Assembly (NCBI RefSeq): GCF_000315625.1
Contig: NW_005434468.1
Span: 1 to 57,795 of the forward strand
Source of the DNA: Guillardia theta CCMP2712
Lineage: Eukaryota > Cryptophyceae > Pyrenomonadales > Geminigeraceae
DNA length: 57,795 nt
Direction: 5' to 3'
Position numbers and translations under genes: made by a program. The notes below the pieces were generated by a model that was not told where the DNA came from, made no database searches, and worked only from the letters and a program-made list of their open reading frames with translations. Positions within the stretch are counted from its first letter, which is position 1; every line of letters begins with the position of its first letter. Of this stretch, positions 30,573-42,700 are shown piece by piece.

Positions 30573-30822
30573 AGTACTGGCAGCAGAAGGTTTTCCCAGC
30601 TCCCCAGAAGTACGGAGGAAAGGCAGCTGCCTTGGTTCAAACCCTTAGGGAGCTTCAGCTTCCAAGGGGTCTAGGCAGAGGATGTGAGCATAGACGTGTA
30701 GTGACCTCGCCGTGTCAAGGGAGGGCTCAGCAGACGTTGACCCGACCCGATACACGTGATGATGGGCGCGAAAACTGCGAATCTTTCTCACGTCTGCTAC
30801 AGAAATCGCTGGCTGGAAATCT

Positions 30823-33800
30823 TTAGAAACTCGTCCTTAGACTGCAGGATGCTACTGGAGATGCATACAACAACTTCATGTTGCCTTCAATCTGCATGAT
30901 CGTATGACCAAAGAAGAAGCAATTCACGAATGCTGCACCTTCGTCGCTCATCGAGCCTGCCGAGTCTGCGACTCTTCTGTTCCATTGCTGGAACTCTTCG
31001 TATGCTGAAGCAGCTTTAGCATACATGAGACCAACCGCAAGGTCACGTCAAAACAGTTTAGCATGCATGAGACCAACCGCAAGGTCACGTCAAAACAGTT
31101 TAGCATACACACGTCAAAACAGCAAGAACGAGGTCAGTCAAGGTAGCGCAGCACCTGCTTCCTCGGACCCTCGAGTAGATCGATCATACTTGCTGCCCAA
31201 GCGCCTGAGAAGAGATCGCAGAAGAGGTCAAGCTTGCCTGTCAAAACTTCTTACAGCTGCTGGTGGACGAATCTGCCATCTCATCATGCGTTGAAACGTT
31301 TTCTTACAAGTCAACCTGCGGGGCCTCGCGACGGTTTGCTATCTCCCTGTCCTCAGACTCAAATTGGTTGATCAAGTTATTCTTTCCTCACCGATCAAAG
31401 TTGTACGTCCCACTCAGCATATCCTTGTCTGCAATGAGGTGCTCAGGAGAAGACACGACAAAGAAGAAGGCAAAGGGAGGAGGAGAAGCACGAGACAACA
31501 CCTTGGAGGAGCCTTCGAATGCAGTCTTTGAAACATTCAAAGGGCATGCGATCGTACTCTTGAGATAGATTCTCCTGTCTGCTCGTCAGCTTGCGAGTCT
31601 CTTTGCCTCATGTACCGAGATGGTTCTGCGGAAAGCTTCTTCTGCTTCTCTTTCTGACACGACAGCAGGAAGCAGACCCTTGAGCTGCAGCAGCTCCTGC
31701 GCTAGCGTAAGACGCCATCTCGAGCTCCCTGGAGGCACCAACAAGAAACTGATCCAACGTGAGCTCCTGTGTGCTCTTATGCGATGAGCCATGTGAAGCA
31801 CGAAACATGCGCTCCTCCTTCTCGAGGAGGCTCACGCTGCTACTCAGCTCGCTTGCCTGGGGCTCGTCCTCCCACACCTTGGCTTCCTCATCAGCAATCA
31901 ACCTCAGCAGGGTGGTCACCACCTGCGCTGCCTCAACATTTCTCGTGCTATTCTGACGGTATCTTGGCTCTTGACGCTGCTCGATGCTCTGCTGGCTTCT
32001 GCTCGACTCGCTCATGTCCCCCCGCGGTCTCTCAGAGCTGGTCGCGCTATGCAAGTAAATCAGCTACGCGTATGCGCCCTTGCTCCACCTGTCCGAAGAG
32101 CTTACAAGCCCGTCGCTTCGCAGCAGAGAGCCTTGGCGAGCACGAGCAGGCGATCGCAGGTCTCCTCCTAACAGACTGCCCCTGCCCACAGGCCCATCGT
32201 CGTAGAGCTCGAAGCCAGTGCCCCTAGGCGCGGCATCAGAGGAAGAGGAAACGAAGGGAAGAGGGAGGGGACAAAACGGGACCAAGTGTCAGTCCCGTCA
32301 AGTGTCAGTCCCGTCAAGTGTCAGTCCCGTCAAGTGTTAGTCCCGTCAAGTGTTAGTCCCGTCAAGTGTCAGACCCGTTGCTTCCTGACCTAGATGATTT
32401 CTCTGACAGCCGGGCGTATATCTGATCTCTTTCCCGAAGTCTCTTTAACCTTTGATCTGCTCCCTGAAGCATTCAATGTTCTTAATCGTTGGGTCTCAAC
32501 TTCACCTGCTATCTCTTGTACCGTAGCTACTTGCGCTGTCAGCCTGTCTCGCTCCTCCGTGAACTCTCTGTGCAGCGATGATGAGCTTTCGCTTGGTTGC
32601 TCACACCTGACAACCTCTGCGCGTCTTCTCGCGCATACTGCAGCTTGTCAAGTAAGAGCTGGTTCTCGTGCTCCAATTCCGAGACTCGGTTACGCAGGGA
32701 GTTGACGAGCTGTATGGAGAGAGAACGTTAATTCTGATGATTTTGATTGATGTGTCTTCACGTGGTCTTGAGAACAAGTCAACCATATCAAGGCAAGTTC
32801 ACCACATCACAAGACAAGTCAACGACACGAATAAAATCTCGGGAGATGTTGATTTTATCACAGATTTTACCTCAGCAGCATCATGTCGAAGAGTTGGAGT
32901 TCCTGGCTCCTCCTGCAAATTCAAAGTCAGAACCTGCTGACCGTTTGACACGATATTTCAAAGCAAGTGTACAAGAGCTTGAGAGCCGTCTGATCATCAA
33001 GGACGGAGTGAGAAAACATCACCATCATCAACATGTCACCATCATCATGTCATTTGTTCGCAACATGGTCGCAACCACTAGATGATATTACTCTCTGACC
33101 GAATTCAATACCGAATGACACAAGAAATCGAATGAATACAACCCGACATAAATATTGTGTGTTCCTTACCTTCCTCACAGATCGGCGGGAATTCTCCTCT
33201 TTCATTTCTGACCGCAGCTGCTCAAGAGCTCTGGCGTACCTTTGCAAACGTCAATCCGCAATCGCTGTACTTCTAGTCATACTCAACAATCTTCTTGTTC
33301 TTGAACTCAATCTCCTTGGCAGCATTCTGAAGCCTTATGGGTCAGAAAAGAGCATAAGAGGAGGATCAACACGTTGAGCTCCTGCTGCAGTGTTTCCACT
33401 TGCTTTCCTGTCAGAACCTCAACATCTCGTTTTGTCTCAGAGTTCTATCTCTCACCATCCTGCGGCTCGTCGTACTTGTTGAGATTCTCCATGAACTTCT
33501 TTCCCTCTGAATCTTCAGCTCGCGTTACAGTTGTTGTCTAAAGTTGTCACGGGATGAGATGCGACAAGCGTCTCTCATCCCGTGTTCCATGTACACTCAC
33601 CTGTCAAGAGCACGCCGTGATGAGCGCGATCGAGAGCATCCATAGCTCCTCGCAGCTTGCTTTTCAACGCTTCACTCTGACCAAGAGCTTAACAGAGAAA
33701 CATTTCAAGTATATTTTGCAGGTCAACCTCGCTTTTAAGCTCCGCCAACTAGAAACAGGTGAGACATCACGATGTTGGATGAAATCACTTACCTTCTTCA

Positions 33801-36800
33801 CCAAAATGTCATTCTGGTAGCTCGCAAAGGCCCATCTTGATTTATTGGAGATAGCTTGGAGATTAGAAGCGATCATCTGCTCGAACAATTTATCTCAAGT
33901 TGAAAGAGTTGGGAAAAACGAGAAAAGGAGTTGTTTCTTTAAAAAGGCAATTCAGAAACACATCATCCATGTCATACTTGTTCTTCAAACTTGTCCTGAA
34001 ATGAAACAGTGTCAGTTGTTAGAAAGAAGTCTTCGGATATTGCAATTTTCTGACTTTCTCTTTTTGAAGCTTCGCGTTCAGGTCCAGCACTTGTTGTATT
34101 CTTGTCTTATATTCCACCTGCAGTTGTGCATAAATGAAACGCAAGGAGTTCAATTTCAGACAGCACTACTTCTTTCACGGCCTTCTCCTCTAGTTTCTTG
34201 AACATCTCCGAAGACGCAACAATCTCTTTGTCTCTTTGTTCTTGCAACTGCAAGACTTTCATGTTGTGACTTTTCAAACGCATATCACCGTCTTGGACGA
34301 CTTGGAGAGTTCAGTTTGTTCTTGTTGAGCTGATGAAAGCTTTCCCTTGAGGCATGTTTGATATCGTGATACGATAGCAAGCAACAATTACCTGCATTTC
34401 GCTGATTCTGAGCTGAAATTGATGACCGACCTGCGACATTTGTACGGTAGAGTCAAAACCCCTTTGACGCGTCGGCCTCATTGACCCACCTGCTCTGTGT
34501 GTTTTCGCAAGTTTTCTTCTCGATGAAGAGCTGAGTTGAGACTCTCAGTAAGAGATTCTACTTCTGACTGAAGATTTCTGCATAGATGGTCAGGCAGGCG
34601 TCTTGTCGCTCTTCTCGACCTGTTGTTGAGTTTGAGGTCATGCAACTCCTCCGACTGCCGGTTGATGATTGACTCTTTCTGCGCTAACGCCGTCTCGAGC
34701 CCTGGCCGGTCAAGCTCATGAGAAGAATGACGGCGAAGGCCAAGACAAAGATGACAGGTGAGGGTCTAGAAGAACAAGAACAACAGAGCTCAAGCTGGCA
34801 ACATAAAGACATCTCAAATAAAAGCATCTCCCACAAAGATCTCTCATAAGACATCTCTAATAAAGACATCTCTGATACAGAGGTCTCTCATAGAGACTTC
34901 ACTGACCGAGGTTCCTGTCGTGATCCGTTTTCTTGAAACCTCTCAGTTCATTCTTTGCCTGCATACCGGGTACATGGCTCAAATGACGTAACGCAGGGAA
35001 GAAAAAGACATGCAAGGCAAAAGAGATTGAGAAGAGTCGAAAAAAGATCCAAAGAGAGCGAAGACAAAACGGAAGGGGGAGGGGGGAAAAAGGAAGGAGG
35101 GAGAGGAGGAGAAAAATACTCTCAGAGGCTGAACGAGGGGGAATAAAAGTAATAGAGCAGAGGATGGAGTCAAACGAGACTGAACGGGTCAAGTGACGGA
35201 GAAGATCAAGAAGCAGTGGAACACCTGTAGGAGATCGTTCTCCATGTTCGTCCAATCTTTCTGCAATTATGACTATTCGCCTCGCTTGTTCCTCTACCTT
35301 CCATTTCTCCAGCTCTCGAGTAAGAGTGATGACTTTCTCTTCTGAGCTTCTCAGCTGATGATAAGATCAGATCAAATCTTGACTTCCATCATTCTCTCCA
35401 CCTGTCCCTCGAGAATGTCGTTGTTTTCTTTCGCAAGTTGCAGCTGTTCCTTTCTAGCACAGAGGTCAGAACGAAACCCCTCACTCACTGATTCTACATG
35501 TGCTCGCTCTCCTTGTGAAGCGTTTCCATGTCTTTCCCGTACGTTTCCTGGAAGATCTCAAAATGAACGAAACAGAACAAGAAATGTTTGAGATTAGGAT
35601 GACGAAGTTGACGATGAGAAGGTTAATGATTGAGATGATGATGATGAGAAGGTTGTTGTCGTTGATGATGATGATCAAAAGACGACGACGACGACGGTGT
35701 TGATGGTATTGTTGATGATGACGATGATGAAAGTACTGATGAAGACGACAAAGAGCCTCGTTGGCACTAGCTGTAGCTTTACCTTCTGCTTGGTTGCTGT
35801 TGATCTCAATTCGATCTCAAAGGCGCGCGCCTCCTACAGTCACCGTCAAGCTTCTGCAAGCGACACAAGAGGGAGCATGAGACGTGAGACGAGGATCTAC
35901 CAGCTCACCTGAGCCTCTCTTCGAGCATTCTCTGCTTCTTTCTGCAGGAGTAGCAGCTGTTGCCCAAACTTCACTACCCATCTCGCCCCCGCCCTCTCAC
36001 TCCCCTCCTCCTCCTCCTCCTCCTCCTCCTCCTCCTCTGCCCCTGCTTCTTTGCTTCTCTTGCTCATTAGCGCACCTGCTCCTCTGCAATACTTCTCAAT
36101 CGCCGAGCTTCAAAAAGCTCCTGTCAAAGATGCTATCAGAGAACATGCGATCAATACGAAGAGACTGAAGAAGGGGAGGGAAAGACGTCAACGCTGTACC
36201 TCGTTCTCTTTCTCTATCTTTTCTTCTAAGCTCGCAGCTGTTTGCGCGCCCTTCTTGAGCGCCTCGGCCTGATCGCACCATCACAAACAAACAGAACATG
36301 TCACGACAGAAGAAGTGGACGAAAGATGTGATGATGCGGGACCTGAGCCCCCAGCCTCTTTCTCAGGTCCTCGCAGGTCTGGTGCCGATGAGTCAACTCG
36401 TCGTTCAACGACTTGATGCGCGCTGACTGCTCGTGATCCGTCAAATGACAAGCAAGAAAAGAGCCAAACATGCTCGAGCAGAGAATAGAAGAAGGAAGGA
36501 CAAACGAGGCTGGTGTGGCAGAGAAGAAGTGTTGGAAAGAAGAAACAAGGCATGCCAAGGATGCTCTACATGGGGAAATACAAGGGGAGACGAGGTCTGA
36601 GGATAAGGATATTGCCTGTTCATCAAGAAGTTTCAATCTTTCTTCACTGATCTTGAATAGTCCGGCGACCTGAAGATGTTGAGCGAAGGTGAGAAGAAAG
36701 ATAGAAAGCAGATAATTTAGCGATCAACAAGAAATCGCAAGATTCAAATACTTGAATGAAGGTAAAAGAGTGCGAGAGAATGTAGGAGAGGAACGGCAGG

Positions 36801-38441
36801 TTTTAGGACAAGACAAGACAAGACAAGACAAGACAGGGATAAAGTTGAGAACAAGTCACTTGATCTTCCAGCAGTTGAATCTTCTCCTCGTGCTCTGCCT
36901 TGAGCACCGCGATTGAGCGATCCAAGTCCGAAGACTGAGAGAAGAAAGATGAGATGACGGATGTCACAAGTCAAGAGGAGCGCAAGTGGATGGAAGGAAC
37001 AAGATACATAACGTAAGACGGAAGAAGCAAGAGATGCAAGGGATGAAACATGGTCGACAGGGTTAGCAGAACGAAGAAGGGTTGACAACATTAGCGAGCA
37101 GAAAGTTTGTTTTCAAGGTTAGTAGGGGGGAACAAGATTTTCACTCACGGCAAATTTGTACTGGGGAGCAGAGGAGGAGGAGAGAAGACGCATCTCAAGT
37201 CCTTGAATCCGAATGTCTTTGGTTTTCACCTTCCGCATCAGTCAAGGTCACAGAACAATAAGACTAGGGCTGGTCACTTCCGACAGCAGCTGCTGAATCC
37301 TTCGGTGCAGTTGTAACTGTCGCTAACGCTCACAAGAAGAAGAGAACCAAGACATACAGACTTGAGCTTCGCTCCCCTCCAGACCCTCTGCGTCGTTTTT
37401 GGCTTGCAGGTTCAACTGATCAACGAGATTCACGCAGAACCATGGTAGACATGTAGCAACAAAGAAATCATATAGCTGTCTGACCTTTGACTCGAAATTT
37501 CCTTTTCGTTCATTCGTTTCATAGCAGCAATCTTCACAACAGCTCGTCAGGGACAGACATTGATCAAGGCCATTGATCAAATCCTCACCTGCAAATCTTT
37601 ATCTGCAAGCTCCTGCATTCATCCATCGGAGGAGGACAAGAACAGGGAGTGTCATAGAGCTACAACGCCAGCAATGATTGCAATCATGCAAGATGAGTTA
37701 CCGATCTTGTCTCTTCTAATGTCTTCTTTGATGTCTTAAGGAGGGCTTCCAACTCAGAGATTCTCTCCTCGTGCTGTAAACGTCCAAAGTCATCAACTTG
37801 ACTTGATTGACACGTATGTCGCATGATATTTTGCAAGTTCAACACAAGCACTACAAGAGATCGGATCTGTTCAAGATGTGCATGCTATGCTCCCACCTTC
37901 CATAACGCGTCTTGAACATCGGAGAGCTCTTTCTCAGTGCTCAACAGCTTCTCCTGTGCCTGCGAGTGTCTGCTGGTCGCTTCCTCAAGCATTTTCAGCG
38001 CCTCATGGGCAGAAACTTTTCGTTCTGCCCACCATTGAGAAGCTGATTCATCTGTCGCCTGCTTCTTGTCTATGCCTGCCCCTCCCTCCCCTCCTCTTGC
38101 TCTCAGAGCATTCTTGAGCACTTCATTCTGCTTGTCCAGCAGCATTCGCTCATTCGCCCACAGCGACACCATCTTCTCTGCCAGCTGACCTGCGAGGGCG
38201 GCAAGACTCACAATCAACAACGATTCTAGCATGCAGGGTGACCTGTCCTCTCATGGTCGGCAGGTCGCAGAGAAGGGTCATCTATCATGCTGCATGCTTT
38301 CGACAAGGAGGTTCGCAGCGTGAAGATCAAGCTCTCCAAGTCAGCCGCGTCTTCGCCATGTTTCGCTACTTCAGCTTTCAAGGCATCTCGTGAGAGCGCA
38401 AGTCTCCTCTCGAGGGAAGCAATCTTCTCTTCTACCGTCAT
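30823..38441 (-). CDS. large coiled-coil protein gene, dozens of small exons
   Basis: Minus-strand exons with matching splice sites run from ATG 38441 (M-T-V-E-E-K-I-A-S-L-E) leftward. Clear exons: 38243-38441, 37897-38189, 37702-37773, 37589-37612, 36860-36934, 36343-36426 and 36200-36268, then many more near 36070, 35920, 35800, 35520, 35410, 35310, 34660, 34530, 34410, 34200, 34100, 33800, 33620, 33490, 33380, 33300, 33200, 32900, 32660, 32480 and 31600-32050. The peptides are Glu/Lys/Leu/Gln-rich heptads (A-V-L-K-A-E-H-E-E-K). Many exons are phase 0 and a multiple of three. One frame stops at 31586; another splice choice continues (Y-D-R-M-P-F-E-C-F-K) to about 30823. Such long coiled coils are usually cytoskeletal, Golgi or centrosomal proteins; the specific role is unknown. 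An upstream first exon is possible. Confidence 0.65.
31024..31107. repeat. 42-bp direct duplication
   Basis: ATGAGACCAACCGCAAGGTC...TTTAGCAT occurs twice in tandem with one base different, followed by a third partial CACGTCAAAACAG. It lies beside the last predicted exon of the coiled-coil gene. Confidence 0.85.
32286..32380. repeat. 16-bp minisatellite, about six copies
   Basis: Unit TGTCAGTCCCGTCAAG (or TGTTAGTCCC...), probably within an intron of the coiled-coil gene. Confidence 0.9.
35610..35745. repeat. GATGATG/GACGACG microsatellite
   Basis: Imperfect trinucleotide run (gatgatgatgatgaga...gacgacgacgacgg) in a probable intron of the coiled-coil gene. It produces Ile/Asn-rich shadow ORFs. 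Confidence 0.85.
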
Positions 38442-38564
38442 GCTCCCTTGTTAGACCAACATCGTCCTGCTCCAAAATCACATCAGAATACTGTAACACT
38501 CCATCTCCTTCCCTCTCCCTCTCCATCCCCGCTACAGCCACTCTCATCTCATACAGCTCTCCTT

Positions 38565-38925
38565 CTTCCCTCCCTTTCCCCGTCCCTCCTGCTCCTCCTC
38601 CCCTCCCTTCTCCCGTCCCTCCTGCTCTTCCTCCCCTCCCTTCTCCCGTCCCTCCTGCTCCTCCTCCCCTCCCCCGTCCCTCCTGCTCTTCCTCCCCTCC
38701 CTTCCCCCGTCCCTCCTGCTCCTCCTCCCCTCCCCGGTCCCTCCTGCTCTTCCTCCCCTCCCTTTCCCCGTCCCTCCTGCTCCTCCTCCCCTCCCTTCCC
38801 CCGTCCCTCCTGCTCTTCTTCCCCTCTCCCGTCCCTCCTGCTCCTCCTCCCTTCCCCGGTCCCTCCTCGCCTCCCTCCTCCCCTCCCTTCCCCCGTCCCT
38901 CCTGCTCTTCCTCTCCTTTCAAAAA
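38565..38925. repeat. CCCTCCTGCTCCTCCTCCCCT-type minisatellite
   Basis: Imperfect 26-30-bp units of pyrimidine-rich sequence (GTCCCTCCTGCTCCTCCTCC) occupy the 5' flank of the coiled-coil gene. The Gly/Glu/Arg-rich minus ORF and the Pro/Ser-rich plus ORFs here are products of the repeat. Confidence 0.9.
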
Positions 38926-39059
38926 CCGTATTCGCATCAATCACGATGACTCTGCCTACCACCCCCTACCCCACTCATCCCCTGATATTTCACCCCCTCA
39001 TTCTCCCATCTTGCGAGAGGGAGAGGTCAAATTATTGCACAAGAACACCGTACTAGCAA

Positions 39060-39765
39060 CAACTTCCTCCTCTGCTAGTACTCACATCAGCAGCTTCCTC
39101 CTCTACTAGTACTCACATCAGCAGCTTCCTCCTCTGCTAGTACTCACATCAGCAGCTTCCTCCTCTGCTAGTACTCACATCAGCAGCTTCCTCCTCTGCT
39201 AGTACTCACATNNNNNNNNNNNNNNNNNNNNNNNNNNNNNNNNNNNNNNNNNNNNNNNNNNNNNNNNNNNNNNNNNNNNNNNNNNNNNNNNNNNNNNNNN
39301 NNNNNNNNNNNCAGCTTCCTCCTCTACTAGTACTCACATCAGCAGCTTCCTCCTCTAGTAGTACTCACATCAGCAGCTTCCTCCTCTACTAGTACTCACA
39401 TCAGCAGCTTCCTCCTCTGCTAGTACTCACATCAGCAGCTTCCTCCTCTGCTAGTACTCACATCAGCAGCTTCCTCCTCTGCTAGTACTCACATCAGCAG
39501 CTTCCTCCTCTAGTAGTACTCACATCAGCAGCTTCCTCCTCTGCTAGTACTCACATCAGCAGCTTCCTCCTCTACTAGTACTCACATCAGCAGCTTCCTC
39601 CTCTGCTAGTACTCACATCAGCAGCTTCCTCCTCTACTAGTACTCACATCAGCAGCTTCCTCCTCTGCTAGTACTCACATCAGCAGCTTCCTCCTCTGCT
39701 AGTACTCACACTAGCAGCTTCCTCCTCTGCTAGTACTCACATCAGCACTTTTACTTTACATTAGC
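39060..39765. repeat. 31-bp minisatellite containing the scaffold gap
   Basis: Unit CAGCTTCCTCCTCTGCTAGT plus ACTCACATCAG, with variants CTACTAG and CTAGTAG at the middle, at least 20 copies counting both sides of the gap. The gap interrupts a unit, so the true copy number is unknown. Confidence 0.95.
39212..39311. other. assembly gap of 100 N
   Basis: Exactly 100 N, the usual placeholder for a gap of unknown size, inside the minisatellite. Confidence 1.
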
Positions 39766-39781
39766 AGCTCCTAGTCTACAA

Positions 39782-42700
39782 TCACCTCGGTGCCCTGTCG
39801 TTGCGATCAGATGGTCGCATCCATGAGCTAGTCCTCGGCTTGTCTCCCAACATTCTCGACCTCCTCGCTCCTCCTGGTGAGTCCCATGGCGCTCTCCGTT
39901 CCTTTTCCTGGAAAGGAGATGCAGCATACACGCCTCTCCTGTTCTCTAGAGGAGATGAAGCATACACGTCTCGCCTGTTCTCTAGAGGAGATGAAGCATA
40001 CACGTCTCGCCTGTTCTCTAGAGGAGATGAAGCATACACGCCTCGCCTGTTCTCTGGAGGAGATGAAGCATACACGCCTCTCCTGTTCTCTGGAGGAGAT
40101 GAAGCATACACGTCTCGCCTGTTCTCTAGAGGAGATGAAGCATACCCGTCTCGCCTGTTCTCTAGAGGAGATGAAGCATACCCGTCTCGCCTGTTCTCTA
40201 GAGGAGATGCAGCATACACGCCTCTCCTGTTCTCTAGAGGAGATGAAGCATACACGCCTCTCCTGTTCTCTAGAGGAGATGAAGCATACACGCCTCTCCT
40301 GTTCTCTAGAGGAGATGAAGCATACACGTCTCGCCTGTTCTCTAGAGGAGATGAAGCATACACGTCTCGCCTGTTCTCTAGAGGAGATGAAGCATACACG
40401 TCTCGCCTGTTCTCTAGAGGAGATGAAGCATACACGCCTCGCCTGTTCTCTAGAGGAGATGAAGCATACACGTCTCTCCTATCCCGTTGGATGGCTTCAC
40501 TCTCACGGTTTCGTGGATCGCGCGATGAAGCTCTGCTCCTGTCTCTGAGAGTACTCTCAACGATCCTGCTCATGTCCTCGTACCGCAAAGACTCGGGCGC
40601 TGCGGTGAACCTCCTCTGCTCTCTCGCAGCATCTTCAAACATCTTCTGTTCCACACGCGGAGGCTTTTGAGACTTTTCCCTCCGTTGAGGAGAAGGGTAA
40701 GCAAACTCTGAGGCGGTGTAGTCAGGCGCTTCCCTAGGACGAGGATCGGGTAGTTTTCTCAGCCTCCACATGTCCGGCGGGTCTCGCTGAAACTTTCTGT
40801 GGGTCGTCGGCGACATCTGCTCTGCCATCCTCATGCTCTTGAAAGGAGACAGTACAGTTTGACCCTCCTCTCCTCCCCTCTCGTTGAAAGCCCTGCGCTG
40901 CTGCTGCTCTCCCTGTACTTGCTGGGACTGTTCAAGCGACAACCTCTGCGGCCTCGGCAAGTCAAGGCTGGTTCCCGAGTCCGCGTTGGGATGAATTTGC
41001 TGCCTACGAAGAGAACGTGAAGGAGCGGGTTGCATTCCAGGAGAGTCTTGCGGCATCAGCATCCCTCTTTGCGACTTCATCCTCGCCTCTCGCTTCCTTG
41101 ACCTGCGTCGCTTCTCTCCAGTCTTACTTGCCTGTGAGTCTTTCTGCCTTGCAGTCCTCGCTTCAACCGGTGAGAGGGAGTTAGTCTCAGCCACCAGCCT
41201 GTTCGTCCAAGGGACAAAGCCGTTGCCGTCCTGCCCTTCCCCTCCATCTCTTTCTCTTTGATTCGCCTCCCCTGTCTCCTCTACGCGCCCCGAGGGCAAC
41301 AGCCGCGCGATTCTCTTCGACTCTAACGCTCTTCTTGGTACTCCGTCTTGAAGGAGGAGAGGAAAGAGCTTTTGTCGCGCCTCCTCCGAGGAGTTGAGAG
41401 AGAGGAACATGGCATGGTAGACGTCCTTGTCAGCTGCTCTGAGGGCTCGAGCTTGCTGCAACATGTCCCAAATCTTCTCTTCCATCACTTCCTGTGGAAA
41501 TATTCTCGACCTGCTCACGGCCAGGATTGTCTCCCCAAAGAGTCCGCTCGAGCGGAGAGGACGAGGCACATGGTTGAACAAGATCTCGGCGCATCTCCAG
41601 TAAGTTCGTCGATCGATCGATCCTCTCCGAATCATCTTCAGCATCATCCTCGCGACGTTACTTCCCAGCAACCCGTTGGGGGTGGAGGAGGAGGAAGGCG
41701 TCTCGTCCTCTGCTTGACCCCTCCCGTCTTCTTCCGTGTCACCGTCGCCTTCCAAGGACAAGGTCAGGTTGGTTGCGAACGTTGACTCCATCACGAGCTT
41801 CGCCACTTGCTGCTGTAGAGCGTTGGGGCGGGAGCCGGGGGAGGAGCTGGAGGAGGAGCCGGAGATGTCGCTGAGGCGATGTACGATGATTTCAAGTGCA
41901 GGGATGTTGAGAAGAATCCTGAAGTCTCTGATAAAGTTGATCACCAGCCTGAGGTCTTCCAGCCCGGGTCGACAAGTCTCAACGTACAAGAAGATCACCC
42001 GGTTGAACACCTCGTCGTCCACCTCTAGCACAGAGTCGAAAGCTCTTCCCGAGAGAATCTCATGCCAGTCGGGAGGAGGCCGAGCGCTGGTTTGCCGGTG
42101 TCGCCGAAGGAGCAGGAGGCAGGATTCCATCAGTCTGAGAGACTGTCGCATGTTCAACAACATCATCGTCTTGACTATCCAAGAAGAGGTTCGGTATACT
42201 ATCTCCTCCTCGACGTTGTCAAACTTCGATGCGAACTGGAGGCATGACTCGATGAAGCTGAGGTCGACTCTGAGCTTTGCTGCTTTCTTGCGAATTTTCT
42301 CAAGTGCACTGGGAGACTCCTGTGAGCAATTGGCGTGTTGTTCAAGCTTGCTGAACAAGCCCTGAAAGCTTGAATTACTCTTTGAAAGACAATCATCAGC
42401 AGTAGAATTTGCATCACACAGTGATGATGTAGTCTCGTTGCGATCGCACCCAAACAAGGAGTACAAAACTTTCTCGACAAACTTCATACCAACCAAGTAA
42501 CTCTCATTGCTTCCCCTTAAGGGTTCCTCTTGCAGTATTTCAAGAACGCTGCGTACATGATTTCCATCCAACGAATGATTGAAAGACGCGACAAAGCCGT
42601 TGATCTTGTACAGCACCATCCCCGTCTGCCAACACAGAGGATGCTGAGCTTGAGAGTCCTCACTGCTTGTCTCGGAGAAGGCAAGGCTTGACCGCATGAC

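Noticed and set aside
38371-39109. Gly/Glu/Arg-rich and Pro/Ser-rich ORFs
   Set aside because: All frames are open because of the pyrimidine-rich minisatellite; no conserved start or domain.
39060-39765. 31-bp array as CRISPR
   Set aside because: Units are directly adjacent with no spacers; it is a minisatellite.
39801-40670. Plus-strand ORFs over the 36-bp repeat
   Set aside because: Shadows of the minus-strand coding repeat; a 36-bp repeat without stops leaves several frames open.
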